DNA from: Hippophae tibetana | Lineage: Eukaryota; Streptophyta; Magnoliopsida; Rosales; Elaeagnaceae | Direction: 5' to 3' | DNA length: 64,000 nucleotides | Assembly: GCA_037013495.1 (NCBI GenBank) | Contig: CM072805.1 | Coordinates: forward strand, 16,960,601-17,024,600 | In this document: piece after piece, positions 25,216 through 35,888 of the stretch | Numbering within the stretch: the stretch's first letter is position 1 | Layout of the letters: each line of letters begins with the position of its first letter | The notes under the pieces: model-generated | Told to the model about the DNA's origin: nothing | Seen by the model: the letters and a program-made list of their open reading frames with translations, nothing else | The model's database searches: none | Program-made: the position numbers and the translations under genes

Positions 25216-25279
25216 CAAGCATGGATTTTGTAAGTGAGGAAGGATGGAAGGATTACATAAGTGACTTTAAGTGGGGGAA

Positions 25280-25865
25280 TGTGATAATTGATAGCCTTGT
25301 TTAGTGGTAAAGCCACTTTCTTGATTTAATGTCATATTTTGCTAATAGATGAAGTAGGAAACATGGAAGGTATTTAATTAAGGTTGTTATTGGAGCACTA
25401 ACTCCTTATTCATTAAATATGGAGCACTAATTTCTTGACCATTAAATATGGAGATGAACATGGAGTCTTTGCTACCACAAGTTCTTCAAGAATGTTGCCT
25501 ATAAAACAAAATGAATTAGAGAGCATCCATAAGAAAGATAGAAAAATTCTTTGTGAGAGTTATCTTGTGAGTTACTACATCGAGAGGATAATTTGTTTCT
25601 TCTTTGTAAGTAATATTTTCCCTATTTTGTGAGAGAGTTATTTCCTATTACAATAGAGGTTAGAATTGTTTTCTCATTGTAACTAGAGAGAAGGAATTGT
25701 AATCACTATTTTACAATAATGAAATCCTCCTACACTTGCCCGTGGTTTTTTACCCCAATTTTTTCGGGGGTTTTCCACATAAAATATTTGTATCCATTTT
25801 ATTTTCATTATTCTCAATTTCACTTTAGTTGTGTGTTAGCTTCAACCCAGTTATTTTTTCTAACA
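25280..25865 (+). repeat. Copia 1 3' LTR
   Basis: This 586-base LTR pairs with 20653-21276. It has lost the segment that includes 'agcttgttttatttatg' after the TATA box, and gained a short 'ttttacaataatgaaatcc' segment absent from the other LTR. The number of differences shows the insertion is old. Confidence 0.92.
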
Positions 25866-27639
25866 TAGAGAAATAGTAAAAACACTAAAACTAAATGAAA
25901 TAATAAAAAGAAAACATCAATACCCAACCATCTGTAAACTCAATCTTCAACTACAAATACACAGCACTGGGAGCCAAACTTGTAATTAACTAGTTTTGAA
26001 AACTATCAAACTTTCTTAAGGACACCAACTAAAACCAGTCACATTAACAAGCTAGCTATCTAGCTATGCAATTAATTTGGATAATAGATTCCTTAATTTA
26101 GACATGTCAAGGACCAAACCCTTCAATCATACCAAAGATTCATGATCCTCCTCAACACCAATGTCATACATTTCAAATCAATACAGAATATAGAGGTCCA
26201 ACAAGTATAAACTATGGAAATCACAAATAACAAAAGTTATTCTAAACAAAAAACATAAAGAAAGAAATAAAATAAAATAAAATAAATGTAAAATCACCTA
26301 ATGTTTAGGACTTCAATTGGATCCAACACTAAAGCTACCTCTACAAGCTCATAATCAGCTTGCACGATCTTCATAACATAGCCACAAAGAGAACAACAAG
26401 TATAGAGTGCTCTACTAGATCAAGTTTAGAGAGGAGGAGACATAGAAACACATAAATAGTAAAATACCAGAGATTCAATCGAGAAAGATAAGTATCTTCC
26501 TAAAAATAGTGATAAAGAGCCAAACAACTCAGCAGTAGATGAAGATGCTAACAAACTAAAGGGCATACATATCGTAGTGGTGAAAAAATTAGGAAGGTAG
26601 GAAACTAACATGGATGAAAGTGAGATAGAGGAAAATGAAGATGGATTGATGTGTTTGAGAAAAATACCATGAGTTGCAAGCCTCAATTCAATAGCATAAC
26701 TCCTTATTTTGCAAACTACATAAAAAATAAGAAATCTCCAAACAAAGTCATGAACCAAGAAGGGATCAAGAGAAAAGTAAAAAAACAAATGACAGAAAAC
26801 AAGTCCATGAAGATAGAGTTGTTGATTTGTGAAGTTATTACCTAATCAATTTGTTAAAGAGATCGAAAAATCCTAGCAAGGAAATGGAGCCTTAGCAAAC
26901 CGCCATTTGAGAGCTCGCGAGAAAATTCTTAGAATGGAGATCTTTCTTTGATTTTTATTAAATAGCAATGATGCAAGAGCATAAGTGTTCATTGTTCATT
27001 GTCGTTTCATCCATTTATGTGTCATTTTTTCTTTATGGTTGTATTGCTTATTTCCTTTGTCTCCTTTAGGCAATTTACTTGTTGATTTGTCATTTATGTT
27101 TTAGCCCTTAGCACCTCTTTTGTTTTGGTTAGAATATTTCTAATTATGTTTCCTCCCTCCGTAACAATTTATGTAGAAACTTTTTATTAATATACTTGAC
27201 ATAGGGGTCGATGAGTTCTCACTCATTCAATCTGAGTTATTTCTTAGCAATGAATTAGAAGCTATCAGAGTCACGATCCAACTGAACCATATAGACTAGA
27301 CTGTCAGACTCATGATCCAACTGAACCATATAGACTAAAGTACTTACAAGTACATAAGGTTCCTTAAAGGATTGTATAATAAATTGTGACTATATATATT
27401 ATATATTGTTTGAGAAGTTGTGATTTATTTATAAAAAAATGTCATCTTTTTTATGACATGTTTTGAGTTTGTTCCTAGAAATAAAAGCACAAGATCCCAT
27501 TAAATTTATAATTATAGATTAAAACGGACAGTCTCATTTCAATCGGTTTCTTTCTCTCATTTCAAGTAAATACTAAGTGTTAATGTATATCTATTAAGAG
27601 ATATAAGTTCTGCAATTATTGCAAGCGTCATGGTATCAA
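25866..27639. other. Unassigned stretch between copia elements
   Basis: No domain is recognised. The minus-strand frame 26426-26788 (120 codons, hydrophobic and serine-rich) has no family motif I know. 27265-27337 holds a small tandem duplication. The rest is AT-rich. Confidence 0.45.
27265..27337. repeat. 39-bp-period tandem duplication
   Basis: 27265-27298 and 27304-27337 are 34-base copies that differ at two positions; both end 'ccatatagacta'. The first begins with 'tatcagagtcac', which resembles a copia primer-binding site, so this may be the edge of an old leader sequence. Confidence 0.85.
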
Positions 27640-28400
27640 GCTATGCAAATTTTTCTTAAGGGTCGATGCTCTGGCATTACTGTACTGGTGCAATTATCAT
27701 TCCTATCAAAGGAGCAAGTGAAGAAGATGCTACCTTCCTTGGTAGCATCTTCTTGGTATCAGATCTACACAATATGAGGAGTAATAGACAAAACATTGAA
27801 CTTATTATGGGCTTGAAAGGTTGCAAGCCGACCTTCTTATCTAACCAACTTGTTTACAATAGTATCAAGAGAGGGAGGAGGATTGCGATTAAGAAGTTGA
27901 CCTCAGATGGGCTCAAAGTCCTTATTAAGTGACATCAGGAACTCATAGAGATGAAATTCATCCCTAATTGTAGTATATTGCTGAGCATCAGTTGAGCATG
28001 CCCAAATTGGATCACAAAGGTCAATTTGGTCCCAAAGGAAGCAAAGCTGATCATAGTAGTCATAGATGGATTGCCCTAGTTCTTGTCAAAGTTGATGCAA
28101 TTCAACTATTAATTGATATTTCATGGATTCGTGAGTAGTGGAGTACCTTTTGGCCAACATATCCCATATTGATTTGGCATTATCAAAGCTGCCCAACAGA
28201 TTGGAGATGGAGGGAATGGAAGTATTCCGAATCCATGTGAGGATTATATGGATGTGACTATCCCATTCAATCATGCGACCAAGAAAGGTAGCATTTTCTT
28301 CACTTGTTCCTTTGATAGGAATGATAATTGCACCAATACAGTAATGCCAGAGCATGCGACCCTTAAGAAAATTGCGTATAGCTTGAGACCATGATAAGTA
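27640..28400. repeat. Inverted duplication of a gag segment
   Basis: 27640-27734 on the plus strand and about 28280-28395 on the minus strand are near-identical (shared 'ctctggcattactgta' and 'ggtgcaattatcattcctat'). They form an inverted repeat of about 100 bases with a spacer of about 550. At the inner end of the left arm lies a perfect 14-base hairpin (27721-27734 / 27741-27754, loop TTCCTT). Confidence 0.85.
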
Positions 28401-28616
28401 ATTCTTGGTTCTTTCCAATACAATATTGATGAGGCAAGGAAGAAAAACATAAATTTTATCCATTTGGAAACACAATATGCAAAAACAGACTACAAAAATG
28501 AGGTTTATGCGAAAAACTGAGTAGGGAGGGCCTAAACTACAAAAAGTCAATGGCCAACGATCAACATATGGGTCAACGATCAACAAAATTAACTCCATGG
28601 TCAACGGTACGGTCAA
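27755..28616 (-). pseudogene. Copia gag remnant (Retrotran_gag_3/UBN2 type)
   Basis: The frame 28086-28616 contains NYLSWSQAIRNFLKGRMLWH, then IPIKG, RMIEWDSHIHIILTWIRNT and KSIWDMLAKRYS. This matches gag of copia element 4 in this window block for block (YLAWAQAMKSFLKGHKLW, IPIQ, LEDWESKHHQIITWFRNT, KEVWEFLEARF). The protein continues leftward after a frameshift (FLWDQIDLCDPIW, then an NRNPPPSLD block near 27870). The ATG is not clearly defined. It is a capsid-like protein remnant of the same family as element 4, but not the same copy. Confidence 0.78.
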
Positions 28617-28770
28617 ACGATAATGTCAATAGAAGGCGATGATGAAGTCAGCCCTAGGGATGCATCACTGATGACATCATAGGACTAGAGTGCAGCGTGT
28701 GAGGTGCATGAATCTAACGTGCAATTTTTGTTGTCGGTGCATGAGAGTGCGTGCGACATTCGATGATTGC

Positions 28771-29024
28771 GAGACTTCCATGGTTGTGTAGATCTGGTCG
28801 AGGCAATCACAGTGGTATCAACATAAAGGTTTTCGGAGTAGGATGCACGACGACGTTTGGTTTCAGTTGGCAGCACTTGAGGAAGATATGTAGTTCCTTT
28901 GAGCAGCGCATGATGGAGCGTCTAGACTCCAATGGTTGTGGGATTTCCACGGTTGTGTAGATCAGGGCGAGATGATCACTGTATTACCTATAGAAATTTT
29001 ATCGGAGCAAGATGCATGACGAAG
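28771..29024. repeat. Direct duplication in the copia leader
   Basis: 28771-28854 and 28940-29024 are related direct copies, offset by about 169 bases. Shared blocks are 'ggttgtgtagatc', a 'cgag..gatcac' block and 'cggagtaggatgcacgacga', with scattered differences. They lie between the PBS and gag on the minus strand. Confidence 0.7.
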
Positions 29025-29404
29025 ACAGTGATTGTAATGGTTTGTGTAGTGTAGGACTCCTCAACAACGGCGACTGTAGGACCGGAACCTAAGGACAACT
29101 ACTAAAAGAAGTTGGAGGTTCAACGGTGAGTGACTGTAACGGCTGTTGTGACAGTGGAAACTATAAGGGTGAAGTAACACCAAAAAAGACAAAATTGTTA
29201 ATAGAAAGGTGAAAAAAGTGACTCTGATACCATGTTAAAAATACTTAATGATTGTATTTCTAACACTAACAACATAGATACATCATAAAATATAAATTTT
29301 TGATAATTATCATCAATTGAGACAATGAACTCAAAAAAAAACAGTGGCATATGAGCGAATATTTGGTTAATAAAGAAAAATTTCATAAAAAGAGATATAT
29401 AGGT

Positions 29405-29567
29405 AGGCTATGATCTTAACCATGTCATTAGACTTCCTCGTGATTGGATCGATGAGAAGAAACTTGGTAGAATTGGAGTTGTAACGGAGGTTGATCTTTA
29501 TCCATCTAGTGATTTGGTTGTAAAATGAGGTAGAGTTAATGATTGTCAATATCTTTAATTGCCTTTC
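29405..29567 (+). pseudogene. LINE ORF1 fragment, left of insertion
   Basis: Translation gives IRLPRDWIDEKKLGRIGVVT followed by EVDLYPSSD. This corresponds to the 'I..LP...W.DE..L..IG...G...EVD' block of plant LINE ORF1. The frame runs up to the CTTTC target site of the short-LTR element and resumes at 37850. The N-terminal half is not seen, so the LINE is 5'-truncated or was cut by the minus-strand copia remnant. Confidence 0.65.
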
Positions 29568-29819
29568 TGACATGAGAACTATAACTATTAATATTATGTA
29601 ATTTATGGTTATGTCAAAGCCTAATTATAAAAGGTTTTACAATAGATATTTGACTATAAATAAATATCTTTTATTTGATTTTGAGAACTTTTAATGAATA
29701 TTTGATATGATATGTTTTGAGATGAGAACATTTTTCTTTGATTTTTCCTCCAAATCCCTTTTTTTTCTTTCTTATTCTTCATTTCTTTGCTTTAAATCTC
29801 TAAAATTTCCTCCATTAGA
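29568..29819 (+). repeat. 5' LTR of the short-LTR element
   Basis: It starts TGACATGAG, has a TATAAATA box at 29655-29662 and ends beside the PBS at 29821. It aligns along its whole length with 37587-37849; shared blocks include 'gatatgatatgttttgagat' and 'gagaacatt'. Confidence 0.85.
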
Positions 29820-30150
29820 TTGGTATCAGCACATGGTTTGTTTTTCTTTTCTTAAAAGAATCAATCCACCATTTTCTATCTTCTATCAATTTCTAGCCAA
29901 ATTTCTTTTCCAATCCCTAATCCTAATATCATTTTCTAATTAAAAAAAATCAAAATTCACAAACACAGAAATATCCCATATCTAGAAGCCATCGCCTGAA
30001 AATTGCACCACCACACTGCCACTCGGGACCTAAACACGCCATTCAAACACTCGCAACAACCACCATAACCATTCCACATCCCAAAACTAGCCATCATCAA
30101 CCTTACCCTTCTTCTAGTTACATCAAAATACCATCATCTTGTATTCACCC

Positions 30151-30951
30151 TGTTATGTATTAACACTTGCGGAAGCGAATATTGGGTCCAATTTTGGTTG
30201 CACAAATTAATAATAATGAGTAACAAATAAATTATAACCAGTAAGAAAATAAATGACACACAATAATTTAAGTGGTTCAACTTTTCAATGTGAAAAATCT
30301 ACTCCACTAACGACGGAACACCGAGGAAAATCCACTAATAATCAAATGAAGATACAAACACTAATTTTCAGAGAGCTTCACAAATTACACCAAGATCCAC
30401 AATATACCCAAATTTTTTCTGCACAGAATTAGCAAATAAATCCTAACTTTTAGATATTACTGAACAAGAGAGAGTGTGGAGGTGGTGAAGTTGTATTGCT
30501 CACTTGTGAAGGCAAACACTGGCACTGTTGGAGTCACTAGGCTGAAGCTTATGGGCTCGAGAGACTGTTCTTGGTGGAGTTAAAGCCAAAACAGGCTAAT
30601 GGACGAAAAACGAAGATGGCTGATAAGCGGATACAGATTGAGGAAGTCAAAAAGGGCCAACTCTGTTGGTGGCCAGAAATGAATGAAAACAGGTGGTTGT
30701 TCTCGCCGCTCTTTTGTCCTTCAATTATTCTTCTGTTTTCGGCCAATGAAAACTCACTTCTTCTCCAGCAATTTCTCTAATAGCTCTCTCAAACAACTGC
30801 TGGTTGTTTTTCTTTTGCTGCAACTCTTATGGATTCTTCACGCATAGGGAACTAAGGAAACTTAGTTAATATATATATATAGCAAATGAATATAGGTTTT
30901 ATTTTAGTATTGGGTCCTGTGCCATGTTTGTTTTGGGACATTTAAATAACA
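30151..30951 (-). repeat. Copia 2 3' LTR
   Basis: This is the 801-base LTR at the element's 3' end (left on the plus strand). Relative to its partner it keeps an extra segment of about 55 bases near 30825-30880. Short open frames inside it recur in both LTRs and are not genes. Confidence 0.9.
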
Positions 30952-31045
30952 AATCTACACCTTGGCTCAAAACACAAAATAAGTTCTTCAGATATGAAAT
31001 TCTTCGGATTACCAAATAACCGTCATCCATAGCCCCAAAGGGTGA

Positions 31046-32785
31046 TCATATTCTGCAAATACCAATCAAGTCCAAGCAATGCTTGAACTTATTAAATGGA
31101 ACTAGTTTGGTTAACATATCAGCTAGATTCTCTATAGTGACTATCTTATTGATAACAGTAGCACCTTGAGAGACAATGTCATGAACGAAGTGATATCTGA
31201 CATCAATATGTTTGGTTCTTTCATGATACATAGTATTCTTAGTCAAATGTATCGCACTTTGACTATCACAAAATACAATAGAAGTATCTTGGTGTAAACC
31301 CAAATCACAAACCAAACCTCTAAGCCAAATGGCTTCTATCACTGCTTCTATTACTGCCATATATTCTGCCTTTGTGGTAGACAAAGCAACTGTAGACTGT
31401 AAAGTAACCTTCCAACTAATGGCACAATGAGAAAGAGTGAAGACATAACCTGTTAGAGATCTTCTTCTATCCAAATCACCAGCATAATCGGAGTCCACAT
31501 AATCAATAACCTTGCAACTAGTATTAGAACTTCCATCATATACCAAACCAAAGTTAGATGTACCTCTCAAATACCAAAGTATCCATTTCACTGCTTGCCA
31601 ATGACCCATACCAGGATTACCCATATATCTGTTGATAACACTAATTGCATGTGAAATGTCTAGAAGAGTACAAACCATAGCATACATCAAACTACCAACG
31701 ACACTAGCATATGGAACCTGAGACATGTACTGCTCTTCTTCTTCTGACCGTGGTGACAAATCCAAAGAAAGCCTGAAATGCGCAGCTAACAGCGTACTCA
31801 CAGGTTCCATATCTTTCATGCCAAAGCATTCAAGAACTTTTTCAATATAAATTTTCTGAGTCAAATAAAGCTTGCCCGTTTGTCTATCCCTATAAATTTC
31901 CATGCCCAAAATTTTCTTCACTGGACCTAAATCTTTCATCTCAAACTCACCACTAAGTTGAGACTTTAATTTCTGAATCTCAAACTTATTCTTAGAAGCA
32001 ATCAGTATGTAATCAACATAAAGCAAAAAATAAACAGATGAACCATCATGGAATCTTTTATGATAAACACAACTATCATAATCACTCCTAGAATAACCAT
32101 GATCAATCATAAAAGAATCAAACCGCTTATACCAATGCCTAGGGGACTACTTCAACCCATATAAAGACTTTTTCAATAAACAAACATGATCTTCCTTACC
32201 TGGAACAACAAACCCCTCTAGTTTATGCATATATATTTGTTTCTCAAGCTCACCATGTAAGAAGGCTGTCTTGACATCAAGTTGTTCTAATTCCATGTCA
32301 AACAATGCAACTATAGCAAGTAACACACGAATAGAGCTATGTTTTACAACAGGTGAAAATACTTCATTGAAGTCAATACCTTTCTTCTGACAATAGCCCT
32401 TTGCAATAACACGTGCCTTGAACTTAGCTGCTTCAACCTCAGGTATACCTTCTTTTTTCTTGAAAACCCATTTGTTTTCAACAATCTTCTGGCCCTTAAG
32501 CAGTTTCACGAATTTCCATGTATGATTCTTATGAAGTGATTCAATCTCTTTATTCATAGCAACAAGCCACTGAATAGACTCATCACAAGTGGTAGCTTTA
32601 TGATAACTAGAAGGTTCATGCACCTCAATAGACTCTACCACGAATAATGCAAAAGAAACTAAGTCTGCATCTGCATACCTCTGAGGGCGACAAATCTCTC
32701 TTATTCCTTTACCCTTAGCGATACTATATGGTTTCTCATGTTGCTCTTCTACTACATCATGAGCAGAATCATCTATCTCATCCAC
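31046..32785 (-). pseudogene. Copia 2 reverse transcriptase-RNase H
   Basis: RT and RNase H are spread over two long frames, 32147-32785 and 31046-32110. RT shows NKWVFKKKEG, 'QLDVKTAFLHGELEKQIYM' and KKSLYGLK, then TAG where Gln is usual (before SPRHWYKRF). The catalytic box reads LLYVDYILI: the second Asp of YVDD is Tyr. RNase H shows YVDSDYAGDLDRRRSLTGY, ALSTTKAEYMA (the usual Glu-Ala-Glu is Lys-Ala-Glu), FCDSQSAIHL and HIDVRYHFV, and ends near 31046 with a DMLTKLVP block. The protein is dead in its polymerase centre but otherwise well preserved, so decay is moderate. Confidence 0.92.
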
Positions 32786-32809
32786 AGATGGCTGATCTAA
32801 AGTGCCCTC

Positions 32810-34012
32810 TTACACTTGACTAGGAGCTCCACTCTCAAGCTCCACCTGCTCACTAACACCATGGTCTTTATCTACAACAATAAACTCTTTTTTCTTTTGC
32901 AATATGAAAAACTCATCAAACTTAACATCTTTGCTAATAAAAAATTTAGGTGACTTGGGTTCAACACACCATAATCTATAACCTTTCACACCAGAAGGAT
33001 ACCCCAAAAATATGCATTTCAATGCCCTAGGCTCAAGTTTACCATCATTAACATGAACATAAGTAGGACAACCAAAAACTTTCAAATCAGAATAATTAGC
33101 AGGAGTACCAAAAAATACCTCAAACGGAGTCTTCAACTCAATTGTAGTTGATGGAGATCGATTCATCAAATAGCAGGCATGGTTACAAGCTTCAGTCCAA
33201 AAGGATTTATTCAAGTCAGCTTGAAAGAGCATACAACGAGCTCTTTCTAAGAGAGTCATATTCAGAATTTTTGCTACTCTATTTTACTGTGGTGTATGAT
33301 GCAAAGTGTGGTGTCTCACTATGCCATTTCTTTCACATAACTCATTAAACTAACTGTCACAAAATTCCAAACCATTGTCAATTCTCAAATGCTTGATTTT
33401 CTTGCCTGTTTGATTCTCTATACAAGCCTTGAATTTCACAAATTTTGAGAACACATCATTCTTGTTCTTCAGAAAATACACCCAAACATGACTAGAGAAG
33501 TCATCAATAAAAGTCAACATATACCGGGCACCACCCTTAGACACAACATGAGAAGGACCCCAAAGATCTGAATGAATATAATCAACAATACCTTTCGTTT
33601 TATGGATGGTTGTACTGAACTTCACCCCACGATGCTTTCCATAAACACAATGCTCACAGAAATCAAGCTTCCCAATTTTCTGACCATAAAGTAAATCCCG
33701 TTTGCTCAAAATAGACATCCCTACTTCACTCATATGCCCAAGTCACATATGCCATAATCGAGTAGTGTTAGAATTTTGATTTGACAAGGATGAAACTGAT
33801 ACACTGCCAATAACAGTACTACCCTGAAGCATATAGAGGCCACATGACAATTGCCTTTTATTAACGAGAGCACCATTACTAACTTTTAAAATTCTACCTT
33901 CAGCTACGTACTTGTAGCCTTGTGAATCAAGAGTATCCAAAGATATCAAGTTATTTTTCAAATCTAGAACATGGCGAACATCTTTCAAAGTCCTAACAAT
34001 ATCATCATGCAT
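32810..34012 (-). pseudogene. Copia 2 integrase
   Basis: The frame 33743-34012 gives the protease-integrase linker and ends at LWHM. 33350-33733 carries CEHCVYGK (zinc site), HSDLWGP (first catalytic Asp), [12 protein letters not shown] and RIDNGLEF (second Asp). After a TAG in 'HTPQ-NRVAK', the next frame 32810-33259 continues. The third catalytic residue is lost: NRVAKILN stands where 'NGVAERMN' is expected, so Glu is Lys. The rest (ACYLMNRSPS, FGCPTYVHV, CIFLGYPSGVKGYRLW) is the standard copia integrase C-terminus. This enzyme would insert cDNA; this copy cannot. Confidence 0.9.
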
Positions 34013-34043
34013 CTTAATTCAGACAGTTCCAATACCAATAACC

Positions 34044-34971
34044 TTATAGGACATTTTTTCCCATCAAGACAACATCTCCATCAATAGACTGATAAGAAGC
34101 AAACCAATCTCTACTGGGACACATATGGTACGTGCAACTCAAATCAAGAATCCAAACATCTCCAGGAGAACCAATAGATACTGATAGAACATTTTCACCA
34201 TCAGAACCAGAACTATCTGCAACACCAACAACATCATTAGTACCAGAAGACATTATGGTAGATTTTCCTTTACCTTTGAGTTTTGGACAATTTACTTTCC
34301 AGTGCCCTTCCTGATGGCAATGGTTGCATTTATCTTTTCTTTTTCTAGATTTGGATCTAGACTTATCTCTATTATTTCTTGTGCCTTTTTCTTGATTTCT
34401 ACCTCTGACAAATAAATCACTGCTATTATCATTGTTGCTTGTAGACACCTTTTTCTTCAACTCTCTAGAATTCAAAGCTACTTTGACATCTTCCAAAGAA
34501 ATAGTGTCTCGCCCATATAAAAGAACATAATAGAACTAAGGCTTGATCCTCATCATCAATCTTAACACCACCTTTTTTCAGATCACGAATAATTTTAGTA
34601 AATTCATCAAGGTGATAGTGTAAAGGTGTACCTTCTGACATTCTGAATGTATACAAGCACTGCTTCAAATATAACTGACTTGTCAAAGACTTGGTCATAT
34701 ACAAATTCTCCAATTTAAGCCATAACCCAACAAGAGATTCCTTATCACCAACTTTGCGTAATACCTCATCAGACAAGGATAACTGAATTGAATTAAGAGC
34801 ATTTTCCATCAATGCATCTTTTTCTTCATCAGTCAATTTTTATGGTAATTTATCCTTGCCTTCAAGTGTCTTAACGAGCCATTCTTTAACTAATACAGTC
34901 CACATCTTCATACGTCATAGACTAAAATCATTTCTACCTTTGAATTTCTCAATTTCGTATTTTGCCACCAT
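34044..34971 (-). pseudogene. Copia 2 gag and protease
   Basis: The start is the ATG at 34971, which begins MVAKYEIEKFKGRNDFSLWR, the standard Tnt1-like gag opening. An in-frame stop (TAA at about 34840) and one frameshift (about 34480-34500) interrupt it. The CX2CX4HX4C knuckle CNHCHQEGHWKVNC is intact (about 34290-34335). The protease active site, however, reads WILDLSCTYHM: the usual Asp-Ser-Gly is Asp-Leu-Ser. Confidence 0.88.
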
Positions 34972-35103
34972 GACAGAAAACCCAATATTAAATAAACAAA
35001 AACACAACCCAAAAAATATGAAATCAATCAAATAACCAGAAGCTCAAAATAAATCCAAACGAGCAAACTTGATCAGTTCCAATAAATAACATAATAACCC
35101 AAT

Positions 35104-35115
35104 GCTCTGATACCA
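35104..35115 (-). other. Copia 2 primer-binding site
   Basis: The reverse complement is TGGTATCAGAGC, complementary to the 3' end of plant initiator Met-tRNA. It lies three bases inside the 5' LTR at 35119. Confidence 0.9.
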
Positions 35116-35118
35116 ATT

Positions 35119-35883
35119 TGTTATGAATTAACACTTGCGGAAGCGAAGATCGGGTCCAATTTTGGTTACACAAATTAATAATAATGGGTAACAAATAAAT
35201 TATAACCAGTAAGAAAATAAATGACACACAATAATTTAAGTGGTTCAACTTTTCAATGTGAAAAGTCTACTCCACTGACGACGGCATACCGAGGAAAATC
35301 CACTAATAATCAAATGAAGATACAAACACTAATTTTTAGAGAGCTTTACAAATTACACCAAGATCCAAAATATACCCAAATATTTTCTGCAGCAAACAAA
35401 CCCAACAAATAAATCCTAAATTTTAGATATTACCAAACAAGATAGAGTGTGGAGGTGGCGAAACTGTGCTGCTCACTTGTGAAGGCAAACACCGGCACTA
35501 TTGGAGTCACTAGGCTGAAGCTTATTGGCTGGCGAGACTATTCTTGGCGGAGGTGACACCAAAACAGGCTGGCAGACGAAAAACAAAGATGGCTGATAAG
35601 CGGATGCAGACTGAAACAAATTGAGGAAGTCGAAGAGGGCCAACTCTGCTGGTGGCCAGAAATGAATGAAAACAGGTGGCCATTCTCGTTGCTCTTTTCT
35701 CCTTCAATTATTCCTCTGTTTTCAGCCAACCGCAGCTCACTTCTTCTCCAGCAGCTTCTCTAATAGCCCTCTCAAACAACGGTTGGTTGTTTTTCTTTTG
35801 CTGCAAATATATAGCAAATGAATATAAGGTTTATTTTAGCAATGGGTCTTGGGCCACATTTTTTTTGGGCCATTTAAATAACA
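35119..35883 (-). repeat. Copia 2 5' LTR
   Basis: This 765-base LTR pairs with 30151-30951. It has the TG...CA ends in element orientation (TGTTATTTAAATG... to ...CATAACA). It lacks about 55 bases near 35810 present in the other LTR and has several small indels. Confidence 0.92.
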
Positions 35884-35888
35884 CACCT

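Larger units (their letters stand above)
20653..25865 (+). mobile_element. Ty1/copia element 1 (Tork/Tnt1-like), decayed
   Basis: This is a complete but dead LTR retrotransposon. Both LTRs begin TGTGATAATTG and end CTAACA (20653-21276 and 25280-25865). Just after the 5' LTR, 'tggtattaaagc' is a primer-binding site two transitions away from the usual TGGTATCAGAGC (initiator Met-tRNA). A polypurine tract (AAGTGGGGGA) abuts the 3' LTR. Domains run gag, zinc knuckle, protease, integrase, RT, RNase H, the copia order. The flanking 5-mers CGGAG and TAGAG agree at only three positions, so the target duplication is imperfect. Many stops and frameshifts occur throughout. Confidence 0.92.
27640..29400 (-). 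mobile_element. Copia leader + gag remnant with inverted end
   Basis: This is a minus-strand copia fragment. A PBS (reverse complement of 29220-29232, TGGTATCAGAGTC) marks the LTR/leader junction, so the LTR remnant starts at 29233 (TG...) and runs right to roughly 29400. The leader spans about 28620-29219, and gag spans about 28616-27755. No protease or polymerase follows. Instead, the left end carries a short gag piece in the opposite orientation (27640-27734). Confidence 0.7.
30151..35883 (-). mobile_element. Ty1/copia element 2 (Tork-like), decayed
   Basis: A complete minus-strand copia element lies inside the short-LTR element. The LTRs are 35119-35883 (5' in element orientation) and 30151-30951 (3'). 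The flanking 5-mers CACCC (30146-30150) and CACCT (35884-35888) are a one-mismatch target duplication. The PBS is exact for initiator Met-tRNA (reverse complement of 35104-35115, TGGTATCAGAGC). The polypurine region next to the 3' LTR reads CCAAGGTGTAGATT on the minus strand. Gag, protease, integrase, RT and RNase H are all present, but three catalytic centres are mutated. Confidence 0.93.

Noticed and set aside
26426..26788. 120-codon minus-strand frame as a membrane protein gene
   Set aside because: It is hydrophobic and serine-rich but has no family motif or supporting gene structure, and sits in transposon-rich DNA. It is not called as a gene.
30549..30780. Overlapping open frames on both strands as a gene
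   Set aside because: They lie in the copia 2 3' LTR and recur in the 5' LTR at 35522-35903, so they are LTR sequence.
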